Shown: positions 16,240 through 24,399 of the stretch, piece after piece | Numbering within the stretch: position 1 is the stretch's first letter | Layout of the letters: each line of letters begins with the position of its first letter | Assembly (NCBI GenBank): GCA_050043005.1 | Contig: JBHJIZ010000026.1 | Coordinates: forward strand, 1-64,000 | DNA: 64,000 bases | Direction: 5' to 3' | From: Thermohalobaculum sp050043005 | Lineage (GTDB): Bacteria > Pseudomonadota > Alphaproteobacteria > Rhodobacterales > Rhodobacteraceae | Notes under the pieces: generated by a model | Database searches by the model: none | The model's input: only the letters and a program-made list of their open reading frames with translations | Told to the model about the DNA's origin: nothing | Translations under genes and position numbers: made by a program

Positions 16240-16472
16240 GTCCTTAATCCTTCCTCGCGCACGGGATGAAATGGTGCCGTGCCATGTTTCGCGTCCTAAT
16301 CCAATTCTTCGTCTGTGTCTTATCGCCTGCGCACGGGTTCCGTCGCATCGCGAATTTGTTCGAGACATGACTCGTACGGTTCTGCGCAAATGGCGGTGCG
16401 CCGTGCGGTCGCATCCCGAATTAAGTCAATACTGTCAATCGCTTATTGCTCACCAGAGGCCCTGAGGCTTGC

Positions 16473-16501
16473 TTGACACCCCTATACCGCCGCCATAGGG
16501 T
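16473..16501 (+). promoter_or_regulatory. Promoter of the atpI operon
   Basis: A perfect TTGACA (16473-16478) is followed after 17 nt by TAGGGT (16496-16501), about 45 bp before the atpI start. The divergent gap 16240-16546 otherwise holds only leader sequence. Confidence 0.6.
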
Positions 16502-16546
16502 GCGCGCGACCTTGGCCGGGGGACCGGCCGCGCAATGAGGTGTCGC

Positions 16547-16897
16547 ATGTCCGGACGGTCTGGTGATCGCACCGGGGATAAAGCGAAACGACTGGAAGAT
16601 CTTGAACGGCGCATCGCCGATGCAAGGGATGCCGGGACGCCTAAGTCGCGCGGTGACAAGGAAAAGTTCGGTGCCATGTCGTTCGCATGGCGGGTAATGG
16701 TAGAGCTGGTCGTGTCCATCATGATCGGCGCCGCTATGGGGTGGGGGCTCGACAGTCTCTTCGGGACAATTCCCGCGTTCCTGGTGGTTTTTTGTTTGCT
16801 GGGGTTTGCGTCCGGCGTGCGCACGATGATGCGCTCGGTCGCGGAGAACCAGAGAAGAGATGCGGCGCGCGCCGCAAAAGACGAGATAGAGAGCTGA
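16547..16897 (+). CDS. atpI: ATP synthase accessory protein I
   Basis: A 116-residue protein with a basic N-terminal tail, then two membrane helices (VMVELVVSIMIGAAMGWGLD and TIPAFLVVFCLLGFASGVRT) and a charged C-terminus. This is the AtpI layout associated with F0 assembly and c-ring insertion or Mg uptake. The ATG at 16547 is preferred over 16535 because GAGG lies 6-7 nt before it. It leads the F0 cluster, 4 bp ahead of atpB. In Rhodobacterales the F1 genes are usually in a separate operon, and none are present here. Confidence 0.85.
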   Translation: MSGRSGDRTGDKAKRLEDLERRIADARDAGTPKSRGDKEKFGAMSFAWRVMVELVVSIMIGAAMGWGLDSLFGTIPAFLVVFCLLGFASGVRTMMRSVAENQRRDAARAAKDEIES

Positions 16898-16901
16898 AGC
16901 C

Positions 16902-17669
16902 ATGGCAGTAAGCGAATCCGGCGCCCCCGTGATCGCCCCGATGGGCCAATTTACCGTCGGGCCACTGTTTGGCGGTGGCGACGTCGGCAGCTTCCTCACA
17001 ATCACGAATTCAACGCTCTGGATGTTCGTCGCGATCCTCGCAATCTCGGCATTGCTGATCGCGGGCATGCGCGGTCGTGCCTTGGTCCCCACGCGGACGC
17101 AATCGGTCGCGGAGATCCTGTATACGTTCATACGTTCGATGGTGATGGACATCTTAGGAGAGGATGGGAAAACCTACTTCCCGTACATCTTCACGATCTT
17201 CATCTTCATTCTGTTCTCGAACCTGCTGGGCATGGTGCCGGGGTCATTCACGACAACTTCCCACATTGCGGTCACCGCAATTCTGGCGCTTGCGGTCTTC
17301 ATCAGCGTGATCGTGATCGGCTTCATGAAACATGGCGCAGGCTTCCTGAAACTCTTCTGGGTCGAAAGCGCGCCGCTGGCGCTGCGGCCGGTGCTGGCGC
17401 TGATTGAAGTCATCTCATTTTTCGTGCGACCGCTCAGCCACTCCATTCGTTTGGCCGGCAACATGATGGCTGGTCACGCAGTCTTGAAGGTGTTCGCGGG
17501 GCTTCTGGCGCTTCTGATTTATTCGGGTCTTGGAATTCTTGCGATCCTGCCGCTCGGCCTGATGGTCGCGATCACCGCTCTCGAGTTTCTGGTGGCCTGT
17601 GTTCAGGCTTACATCTTCGCCATTCTGACCTGCATCTATCTCAACGACGCTCTCCACCCGTCACACTGA
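16902..17669 (+). CDS. atpB: F0F1 ATP synthase subunit a
   Basis: The proton-channel subunit, 255 residues and about six membrane helices. The essential arginine is at about residue 183, in LSHSIRLAGNMMAGH. The C-terminal helix (VACVQAYIFAILTCIYLND) has the conserved Q and Y residues. It is followed by atpE after 53 bp. Confidence 0.97.
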   Translation: MAVSESGAPVIAPMGQFTVGPLFGGGDVGSFLTITNSTLWMFVAILAISALLIAGMRGRALVPTRTQSVAEILYTFIRSMVMDILGEDGKTYFPYIFTIFIFILFSNLLGMVPGSFTTTSHIAVTAILALAVFISVIVIGFMKHGAGFLKLFWVESAPLALRPVLALIEVISFFVRPLSHSIRLAGNMMAGHAVLKVFAGLLALLIYSGLGILAILPLGLMVAITALEFLVACVQAYIFAILTCIYLNDALHPSH

Positions 17670-17722
17670 GGCGGCTGGACCCGTAAATCCTCAAACAACC
17701 CATCATCCAAGGAGATTGAACG

Positions 17723-17959
17723 ATGGAAGGTAATATCGCCGACATGGGTAAGTTCATCGGTGCCGGCCTGGCCACGATGGGACTGGGCGGTGCTGGAATT
17801 GGTGTGGGCCTCGTGGTCGGCAACTTCCTCGCTGGCGCACTGCGCAACCCGGCAGCCGCTGCTGGCCAGACCGCGACCATGTTCCTTGGCATCGCATTCG
17901 CAGAAGCACTAGGGATCTTCTCGTTCCTGATCGCTCTGTTGCTGATGTTCGCTGTCTGA
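17723..17959 (+). CDS. atpE: F0F1 ATP synthase subunit c
   Basis: A 78-residue proteolipid that forms the rotor ring. Two helices flank the polar loop (GNFLAGALRNPAAA). The proton-binding carboxylate is Glu61 in IAFAEALGIFSFLIALLL. The glycine-rich first helix (GLGGAGIGVGLVVGN) is typical. A good Shine-Dalgarno (AAGGAG) precedes the ATG. Confidence 0.97.
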   Translation: MEGNIADMGKFIGAGLATMGLGGAGIGVGLVVGNFLAGALRNPAAAAGQTATMFLGIAFAEALGIFSFLIALLLMFAV

Positions 17960-18049
17960 GGCAGCGCCAACAAGACAACGCGGCGGCCGGTCTGCCCTCG
18001 GCCGCCTGAAAGTGGCGCGCAAGCGCCGCACCTAATTCAGGAGCAGTCC

Positions 18050-18604
18050 ATGGCGACGACCTCCGTTCTGGCAGCAGCCGCTGATGCGGCTTCGGACGCC
18101 GCCGATCACGGATCGGGCGGGCTGCCACAACTTGATATCGGGACGTTCCCCAGTCAAATCTTCTGGCTGATCGTCACTCTGGGCGTTCTCTACTGGCTGA
18201 TGTCAAAGATCGCCCTGCCCCGCATTGCGAGTGTTCTGGAAGAACGCGCCGATGCGATCGCGGACGATTTGGACAAGGCAGAAGAGCTCAAGCGCAAGGC
18301 TGAGGAAGCGGAAGCAGCCTACGATCAGGCGTTGATAGATGCCCGTGGCAAAGCGCAAGCCATTGCGGCGGAAGCCCGTGCCGAGATCCATAAAGATGTC
18401 GACGCTGCCGTCGCCAAAGCCGACGCGGAGATCGCGGCCCGTGCAACGGAAGGCGAAAAACGCATCGCCGAAATTCGCGAAAGTGCCATAGCAAGCGTGA
18501 CCGAGGTTGCCAATGATACGGCGGTCGCAGTCGTCGATGCCGTGATGCCGGGCCTTGCCGACGCCGACACCGTGAAAGCGGCCGTCAGCCAGAAGCTGAG
18601 CTGA
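18050..18604 (+). CDS. F0F1 ATP synthase subunit b'
   Basis: A peripheral-stalk subunit of 184 residues. An Ala/Asp-rich N-terminal tail precedes one membrane helix (FPSQIFWLIVTLGVLYWLMS). A long charged coiled coil then runs to the C-terminus. Having distinct b' and b genes is characteristic of photosynthetic and related alphaproteobacteria. The order c - b' - b is conserved. Symbols atpF' and atpG are both used for this gene, so I leave the symbol empty. Confidence 0.93.
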   Translation: MATTSVLAAAADAASDAADHGSGGLPQLDIGTFPSQIFWLIVTLGVLYWLMSKIALPRIASVLEERADAIADDLDKAEELKRKAEEAEAAYDQALIDARGKAQAIAAEARAEIHKDVDAAVAKADAEIAARATEGEKRIAEIRESAIASVTEVANDTAVAVVDAVMPGLADADTVKAAVSQKLS

Positions 18605-18617
18605 GGGAGGACGGACA

Positions 18618-19109
18618 ATGGAAGTTTTCTATAACTCCACACTGGTCGTTGGGATCAGCCTGTTTCTGTTCCTCGCACTGCTCGGGTACCTAGGTGTGCA
18701 CAAGCTGCTCGGCAAGATGCTGGACGACCGCGCCGACGGCATTCGGACCGAATTGAGCGAGGCGAAACGCCTGCGGGAAGAAGCACAAGAGCTCTTTGCC
18801 GAGTTCGAGCGCAAACAGAAAGCTGTCGAGGGTCAAGCGCAGGAGATCGTCGCGCACGCCAAGGCCGAGGCCGTGGCAGCCGCTGAGAAGGCCACGGCGG
18901 ATCTCGCCCTCTCGATCGAGCGCCGCTTGAAGGCTGCGGATGATCAGATTGCATTGGCGGAGTCGGAAGCTGTGAAGGAAGTACGCGACACGGCTGTCTC
19001 AGTTGCAATCGCGGCGGCCGCGCAGATCCTGAGCGAACGCTTGGGCGACGACAAAGCCGAAGGCCTGGTCGACTCCGCAATCGGTGACATCGGCTCGCGA
19101 TTGCACTGA
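18618..19109 (+). CDS. atpF: F0F1 ATP synthase subunit b
   Basis: The second peripheral-stalk subunit, 163 residues. An N-terminal membrane helix (LVVGISLFLFLALLGYLGVH) is followed by an extended Glu/Lys/Ala-rich helix that pairs with b' and holds the F1 head. It is the last gene of the F0 operon and is followed by a terminator. Confidence 0.94.
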   Translation: MEVFYNSTLVVGISLFLFLALLGYLGVHKLLGKMLDDRADGIRTELSEAKRLREEAQELFAEFERKQKAVEGQAQEIVAHAKAEAVAAAEKATADLALSIERRLKAADDQIALAESEAVKEVRDTAVSVAIAAAAQILSERLGDDKAEGLVDSAIGDIGSRLH

Positions 19110-19137
19110 TCCATCGTACGCTCGACGCAACGCTCTA

Positions 19138-19170
19138 AAGGCTGGGATCCGAGCGATCCCGGCCTTCTTC
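19138..19170 (+). terminator. Terminator of the atp F0 operon
   Basis: A 12-bp stem AAGGCTGGGATC / GATCCCGGCCTT (one T-G pair) with a 5-nt CGAGC loop is followed by CTTCATTT. It lies 28 bp after atpF. Confidence 0.75.
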
Positions 19171-19210
19171 ATTTAGGACGTATCGCGTTTTCCACCGAGC
19201 CAGTCGGTTC

Positions 19211-19226
19211 TCTCAAGATTTTGAGA
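19211..19226. promoter_or_regulatory. Inverted repeat upstream of the double-cupin gene
   Basis: TCTCAA-GATT-TTGAGA has perfect 6-bp arms and sits about 120 bp before the start of the next gene. It resembles a small operator. No regulator can be assigned. Confidence 0.35.
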
Positions 19227-19344
19227 CTGCGTGGTATGGCGGATGGATGCAGGGAAACCCGCTGCCTGCCGCGCCTATTGCATCTTTTTGGCATCATTCG
19301 GCGCGTTCACAGTGCGTCGAGCGTGCTCGCATCGCGAGCGTCAC

Positions 19345-20658
19345 ATGCAGGGGATCTCCTTGACCAATGACGAGGCCAGACCGTTCTACATGGTAGCGAG
19401 CCATAAGGTTCTGGACCGATCGACCCTGAACGACTTTTATGTACCACGCGCCGTCGAATGCCTGAACAAGTTCGATGTCGAGATTCTGGCCGTCAACGAG
19501 GCGACCGAAGTGATCGAGGGGCAGACAGGTCACGACCGCCTGGTCATTTTGAAGTTCCCCTCGCGCGAAGAAGCGATGCGTTGGTACCAATCCCCCGAGT
19601 ACCAATCGATGATCGATCTCAGGCTCAATTCGGTCGAGGGTACTCTGGTGATGGCCGAAGGATTGAACGCCGCAGACCTGGCTGCCGCTGGCGCAAACCC
19701 AACGCACAGCACGACTACTTGGCCAGCCAATCAGCAAGTCACGCGCACAGGTGCTGCGGTAGCGCCTGATACCAAAACGGTCGCGGACAACTTCCGCTCA
19801 GGGGAATTGGCAACAACTGGCTTCGATGGCTGGCCTGACGAGATCAAGCATGAGTTCCGGACAAACGTCTACAACGGTCGGATCGGTACGGATCTGGTCT
19901 TTGAGAATGCGTCCGTCCGTGTTTGGCATATGACCCTTAAGCCGGGCGAAAGGATGCCGGTCCACCGCCATGTCCTTACGTATTTCTGGACGGCGGTCAC
20001 ACCGGGACGCTTCCTGCAACGCACATATGACGGAACGACCTATGAAAGCGACTACCAGGCGGGTCTGACGCATTTCTATGATGTAGGCTACGGCGAGTTC
20101 GCCCTCCACAATCTCGAGAATATCGGCGACACCGAGATGATCTTCTGTGCGGTCGAGCTCAAGGAGGAAAGTGCGAACATCCCGCTCTCTGTCCCAGACA
20201 ACCCGGTTGGCCACGCACCAGAACCTGCACACGTCATCGGCCAAGCGGACAGCTTCCGGTCCGGTGAGCTCACGACCAGCGGCTTCCGGGGGTGGTCGGA
20301 CGCGATCAAACGAGAATTCCAGACCAACGAATACAACGGTCGGATCGGAACGGATCTGGTGTTCGAGAATGACTCGGTTCGTGTCTGGCACATGACCGTG
20401 AAACCCGGTGAGCGCATGCCGGTCCACCGCCACGTGCTCACGTACTTCTGGACAGCGATCACACCGGGGCGGTTCCTGCAGCGCACCTATGACGGCACGA
20501 CCTACGAAAGCGATTATCAGGCCGGACTGACCCATTTCTATGATGTCGGCGCAGGTGAATTCGCGCTCCACGACCTCGAGAACGTCGGATCGACCACGAT
20601 GGTGTTCGTTGCGGTCGAACTGAAACGCGAAAGTGCGAACGCTCTCCTGCCCGTCTGA
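19345..20658 (+). CDS. DUF1330 domain fused to two tandem cupin domains
   Basis: About 437 residues from the ATG at 19345. A TTG at 19360 has a better-placed AGGGGA and is an alternative. Residues ~10-110 form a DUF1330-type dimeric ferredoxin-like domain (VIEGQTGHDRLVILKFPS, RWYQSPEYQ). Then come two nearly identical cupin-like units, each with PGERMPVHRHVLTYFW and RFLQRTYDGTTYESDYQAG. The units repeat with an exact period of 154 codons. Cupins often bind a metal or small molecule through such His residues. It is the first gene of the long plus-strand run and might belong to the catabolic locus, but that is inference. Confidence 0.72.
   Translation: MQGISLTNDEARPFYMVASHKVLDRSTLNDFYVPRAVECLNKFDVEILAVNEATEVIEGQTGHDRLVILKFPSREEAMRWYQSPEYQSMIDLRLNSVEGTLVMAEGLNAADLAAAGANPTHSTTTWPANQQVTRTGAAVAPDTKTVADNFRSGELATTGFDGWPDEIKHEFRTNVYNGRIGTDLVFENASVRVWHMTLKPGERMPVHRHVLTYFWTAVTPGRFLQRTYDGTTYESDYQAGLTHFYDVGYGEFALHNLENIGDTEMIFCAVELKEESANIPLSVPDNPVGHAPEPAHVIGQADSFRSGELTTSGFRGWSDAIKREFQTNEYNGRIGTDLVFENDSVRVWHMTVKPGERMPVHRHVLTYFWTAITPGRFLQRTYDGTTYESDYQAGLTHFYDVGAGEFALHDLENVGSTTMVFVAVELKRESANALLPV
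19786..20658 (+). repeat. Tandem intragenic duplication of the cupin unit
   Basis: Copy 1 spans 19786-20247 and copy 2 spans 20248-20658, with a 462-bp period. At protein level the copies are almost identical through the stretches from FENxSVRVWHMTxKPGERMP onward. Differences are scattered and mostly synonymous or conservative. This implies a fairly recent duplication under selection, or gene conversion. Confidence 0.85.
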
Positions 20659-20671
20659 ACATCGCAAAAAC

Positions 20672-20686
20672 CAGACTGGACGGTAT
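20672..20686 (+). promoter_or_regulatory. Conserved upstream element, copy A (binding-protein gene)
   Basis: CAGACTG-GA-CGGTAT lies 110 bp before the start of the periplasmic binding-protein gene. The same element with the same internal spacing occurs 106 bp before the permease gene (24279-24293). An AraC regulator is encoded between the two, making it the candidate binder. Confidence 0.45.
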
Positions 20687-20796
20687 ATCCGGTAGATCAG
20701 CCGAAATCGTGTCTCTCCCCGGACCGACGCAGGATGTGAGCATTCGGCGCCGGTTCAATGGCGTCCACGCTCAATGAACTCACAGGGGAGGTCCTA

Positions 20797-22050
20797 ATGA
20801 GCAAGAAACTTCTCGGCGCGGTCTCGGCAATCGCCATGTTCGCCAGCGGCGCACTGGCACAGGCCGATACGATCAAGATCGGTGTCATGGCGACACTGGA
20901 AGGCACCTACACCGTCCTCGGCGAAGACGGCGTACGCGGTATCAAAACGGCCTTGGCCGCGTTTGGCGGGAAAGCCGCCGGCAAGGACATCGAACTGGTT
21001 ATCCAGTCGACAGATGCATCACCCGACAGCGCTGTCCGCGCCGCCCGCAAACTGGTCGAACAGGATGGGCTGGACGTGATCGTTGGGCCGCTTTCCGGCT
21101 CGGAAGGCATCGCCATCCGCGACTATTCTAAAACGCAGCCTCAGGCGACCTTCATCAACGGCTCGTCCGGCGCACAGGAAACCACCTTCGTCAGCCCTTC
21201 CGACAACTTCTTCCGCTTCAATTCGGATGGCGCGCAATGGTCCTGGGGCCTTGGCAAGTACGTCTTCGAGGAAAAAGGCTACGAGACGGTTGCGACGATC
21301 GGCGAGGATTACTCGTTCATCTATACCCAGGTCTTCGGCTTCGCGCTGGACTTCTGCCAAGCCGGTGGCGAGATCACGGAACGTTTCTGGGTCCCGCTCG
21401 GCACCAAGGACTTTGGATCGATCATCGCGGCCCTGCCGGATGATGTCGACGCGATCTATCTTGGCCTGGGCGGCGGCGACGCGGTCAACTTCCTGAACCA
21501 GTACCAGCAGGCAGGCGGTGATGCGAACCTGATCGGTGGCACAATCATGGTCGACGGTACGGTCCTGAACTCGAAGGGATCGGCCAAGGAAGCATTGATC
21601 GGTGTGCCCTCTTCGGGTCCGCAGGCTGATACCTGGGAAGATCCGGACTGGCAGAAATATGTGAAGCTCTACCAGGACACGTTCCCGCCAGAAGAGCGCT
21701 TCCCGGCACCGTCGCTGCTGGCGACGCTGTACTACAAGGCAACCGCGGCGACGCTGACCTGCCTGAACGAAACGAACGGTGATCTGTCCGACGGTCATGC
21801 CGCGTTCCGCCAGTGTCTGACCAATCTCGAGCTTGACAGCCCGGTCGGCAAGGTCACGCTGGATGGAAATCGTCAGGCGGTTGCCCCGACGTTCATCTCG
21901 GAAGTGGTTGAGCTTCCGGACGGCAATCTGGCGAACAAGTTCATCTCCTATGATGCAACGGTTCCGCAAACGCTCGGCATGGACGCAGCCAAGTTCGCAG
22001 CACTCGGTGCACCGAGCCGCGAAAACCCGGCCTGCCAGAAATCTTACTGA
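20797..22050 (+). CDS. ABC transporter periplasmic binding protein (branched-chain amino acid / Liv type)
   Basis: 417 residues from the ATG at 20797, which follows a strong AGGGGAGG. The upstream in-frame start at 20758 would bury the signal peptide. The signal sequence KKLLGAVSAIAMFASGALAQ ends near residue 23. The mature protein begins TIKIGVMATLEGTYTVLGED, the type I periplasmic-binding fold of the LivJ/amide-binding family, with GPLSGSEGIAIRDYSK and the hinge-side VDGTVLNS. It would capture the substrate for the permeases and ATPases at 24400-29437. Family members bind amino acids, amides, ureas, aromatic acids and other small polar molecules. The ligand is not deducible. Confidence 0.9.
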   Translation: MSKKLLGAVSAIAMFASGALAQADTIKIGVMATLEGTYTVLGEDGVRGIKTALAAFGGKAAGKDIELVIQSTDASPDSAVRAARKLVEQDGLDVIVGPLSGSEGIAIRDYSKTQPQATFINGSSGAQETTFVSPSDNFFRFNSDGAQWSWGLGKYVFEEKGYETVATIGEDYSFIYTQVFGFALDFCQAGGEITERFWVPLGTKDFGSIIAALPDDVDAIYLGLGGGDAVNFLNQYQQAGGDANLIGGTIMVDGTVLNSKGSAKEALIGVPSSGPQADTWEDPDWQKYVKLYQDTFPPEERFPAPSLLATLYYKATAATLTCLNETNGDLSDGHAAFRQCLTNLELDSPVGKVTLDGNRQAVAPTFISEVVELPDGNLANKFISYDATVPQTLGMDAAKFAALGAPSRENPACQKSY

Positions 22051-22113
22051 CTTCTCCCTGAGATGGGTCCGGGCGTCAGCGCCCGGTCCCTATCCGACGC
22101 GGGGCAATTCGGC

Positions 22114-23277
22114 ATGACCCTGATCAACTACCTGACGCGCGTTCATTTCGCCGATGGCGTTCTGGAAGAGGCCTTGCGCTCGGAAATGGAGCGCCACGGC
22201 AAGCGACGACCGCTCGTGATCGCGGAAGAGGGCCACCTTACCGGAACGATGTCCGAACGGTTCTTCGCGAGCTTCCCGATCCGGTCGCGCATCGAGGTCT
22301 TCACGGCCATCCCCAACCGTATCACTGAATCCGCCGCTCGGGATATCTCGAAGACCTATACCGATCTTGACTGCGATGTCCTGATCGCGTTTGGCTCTAA
22401 CAGGGCGATGGATCTGGCAAAGACGGCGCGGATTGCGATAGCGCACAACGAGCCGATCTCGGCCCTCTCGTCCGAAGAAGGCGGCGGGCAGCGGATCTCG
22501 GAGACGTTGCCCGATCTCTATACGATCCCCGGGATATTGGGATTTGCATCCGCCATCACCGACTACACGCGGGTCGCACCGGACGAAGGCGGTCAGGTGT
22601 TGCTGTCGTCACCGCGCCTGCTTCCACGCCTGACGATCTGCGACCCGACGCTGACATTGGGTGCCAGCCAGTCGGACAGCGCCATTGCCGCCGCCGGAAT
22701 CTTCGCCCGCGCGGTTGATGGCTACCTGGCGCCAGGGGTCAATCCGCCGGCCGAGGGCTTGGCGCTTGATGCTCTGTCCCGTGCGATCACATATGCGACC
22801 GACGTCCTCAAACAGGATCGTCTGCCCGCCCGGCGGCAGATGATGGCAAGTGGGTTGAACAGCTCCCTCGCCCTGCAAAAGGGTCTCTGCCCGGTCCATG
22901 CGATTTCGAACGCGGTCTCTTCGATCGCTGACAAGCCGATCGATCCCAGCACGCTCGGCGGAATCCTCATCCCGGTCCTGATGCGCCACTACGAACCCTT
23001 TGTGGCAGCGCGGGCCCAACCGCTTAGGCGTAGTCTTTCGCTTGGCAAACACGAGAGCCTTGCTGATCGCATTGATCGCTTTCTGGCAACGCTGCCGCTG
23101 TGCAGATCGCTCGAAGACCTTGGGTTGACGCTCGAGGATCTACCACAGGCCGCACAGATCGCGTCTGCAGACCGCGCGATCGGGAATGGCCCTGTTCAAA
23201 TGGATGCGGATGACGTTCTCGACATTCTGATGTCAGCCTATCGGCAGCCCGAACTGGCGAACGCATCGACCGCCTGA
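22114..23277 (+). CDS. Iron-alcohol-dehydrogenase-fold protein lacking metal ligands
   Basis: 387 residues from the ATG at 22114. It has the group III (Fe-type) alcohol dehydrogenase plan: a nucleotide-binding N-terminal half with a degenerate GGGS loop (AFGSNRAMDLAK), then an all-helical half. Aligned by eye with FucO-type enzymes, the metal ligands Asp, His, His, His correspond here to Gly195, Arg199, His262 and Ile276. An additional conserved His is Asn266. The canonical GTGSE motif reads GFASA. Only one of four ligands survives while the rest of the fold is well kept, so it may be a non-catalytic or repurposed member. It lies between the binding protein and the AraC gene. Confidence 0.75.
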   Translation: MTLINYLTRVHFADGVLEEALRSEMERHGKRRPLVIAEEGHLTGTMSERFFASFPIRSRIEVFTAIPNRITESAARDISKTYTDLDCDVLIAFGSNRAMDLAKTARIAIAHNEPISALSSEEGGGQRISETLPDLYTIPGILGFASAITDYTRVAPDEGGQVLLSSPRLLPRLTICDPTLTLGASQSDSAIAAAGIFARAVDGYLAPGVNPPAEGLALDALSRAITYATDVLKQDRLPARRQMMASGLNSSLALQKGLCPVHAISNAVSSIADKPIDPSTLGGILIPVLMRHYEPFVAARAQPLRRSLSLGKHESLADRIDRFLATLPLCRSLEDLGLTLEDLPQAAQIASADRAIGNGPVQMDADDVLDILMSAYRQPELANASTA

Positions 23278-23291
23278 CTTGGGAACAAACC

Positions 23292-23314
23292 AAGACTCCA
23301 TGCCGGAGAGTCTT
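23292..23314 (+). promoter_or_regulatory. Inverted repeat before the AraC gene
   Basis: AAGACTC and GAGTCTT (7-bp perfect arms) flank a 9-nt loop, 15 bp after the preceding stop codon and about 105 bp before the regulator's start. It could be a Rho-type terminator stem or an operator. There is no T-run. Confidence 0.3.
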
Positions 23315-23418
23315 CGATCCGCATGTTCACGGTTGCCAAACGCAGCGATTCGTCCCGTAGTCGAACGCAAAGAGCCGCACGAGACGAACGATGCGGCCAG
23401 ACAAGGGAGGACTGCGCG

Positions 23419-24246
23419 ATGGCGAGAGCAATCTCGGTCCATCACGGCTCTTTTGGCCGTGCAACGCTGTATGAACTCGACAAGCCACTGATCACCCATG
23501 CGCATCGCGAGGGGCATCTGGTCTTCTATCTGGGTGGTGCGCCCGGACGCATACGGGTCGGGGATGTCGATTTCGCGATCGACAAGGATAACAGCATCGC
23601 GATCAGCCCATGGGAGCCGCACAGCTTCGAGCCGCTCGCCGATGATGCGTGCAGCTATGTTCTGACCCTCTACATCAAACCGATGTGGTTCCTCGAGAAC
23701 AGTAGTCTCGCTGAATTCGCGCTCAGTTTCGGAACGCCCGCAGTGACCATGACGCCAGCCGTCGAGATGTGGGTCGGGCGTCTGACGAACCTATTGCTCG
23801 ACGACCAGCCATCCGACCGGTTCGACGGCTTTCTGTTCGAGACGACCCGGCTTTGCTTTGATCAGTCCTGGCAAGGTCACAAGGAACGCGCCTGCCTGCA
23901 GAACGTGCAGCGCCGGTTCAACGATTTTCGCGTGCGCCGCTCGCTCAGGCTGATGCAGCAAAGCTATGCCGAAGAGACAGGTATGGATGATCTGGCCCGC
24001 GAGGTCGGCTTGTCCCGCCCGCATTTCTTCAAGCTCTTCAAGATGCAGATGGGGATCACTCCGAACCTGTATCTCAACACGTTGCGGGCCGAGCATGCGA
24101 TCGAGGATCTTATAACCACGCGCAAATCCGTCACGGATATCGGGCTGGATCTGGGTTTCGCCAGCCAGGCCAGTTTCACGCGGTTCTTCACGTCGAACGT
24201 CGGTATCCCACCGACCGATTATCGCCGGGTCGCCAACATCGTCTGA
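23419..24246 (+). CDS. AraC-family transcriptional regulator
   Basis: 275 residues from the ATG at 23419, which follows AGGGAGG. An N-terminal cupin-like ligand domain (LVFYLGGAPGRIRVGDVDF, ISPWEPHSFEPLAD) is followed by a C-terminal double helix-turn-helix: MDDLAREVGLSRPHFFKLFK, then SVTDIGLDLGFASQASFTRF and the usual GIPPTDYRR end. It is embedded between the binding-protein gene and the permease genes. It probably senses the imported compound or a product and controls this cluster through the CAGACTG-N2-CGGTAT elements. That link is inferred from position. Confidence 0.9.
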   Translation: MARAISVHHGSFGRATLYELDKPLITHAHREGHLVFYLGGAPGRIRVGDVDFAIDKDNSIAISPWEPHSFEPLADDACSYVLTLYIKPMWFLENSSLAEFALSFGTPAVTMTPAVEMWVGRLTNLLLDDQPSDRFDGFLFETTRLCFDQSWQGHKERACLQNVQRRFNDFRVRRSLRLMQQSYAEETGMDDLAREVGLSRPHFFKLFKMQMGITPNLYLNTLRAEHAIEDLITTRKSVTDIGLDLGFASQASFTRFFTSNVGIPPTDYRRVANIV

Positions 24247-24278
24247 ACCCGGCTTTTGCCGATGCCGAGCCAACCGAT

Positions 24279-24293
24279 CAGACTGCGCGGTAT
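24279..24293 (+). promoter_or_regulatory. Conserved upstream element, copy B (permease genes)
   Basis: CAGACTG-CG-CGGTAT lies 106 bp before the start of the first permease. It matches copy A at 20672-20686 at all 13 specified positions and in spacing. No good -35/-10 pair is visible next to either copy, as expected for activator-dependent promoters. Confidence 0.45.
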
Positions 24294-24399
24294 GACACTC
24301 ACTGGCGGGACCAGCTAGCGTTGCACTGATGCGACGTACCAGAGGGCCGCAAACAGTGCGAAACCAGCGGGACCGGGCCGAGACAATCGGGAGACGGGC

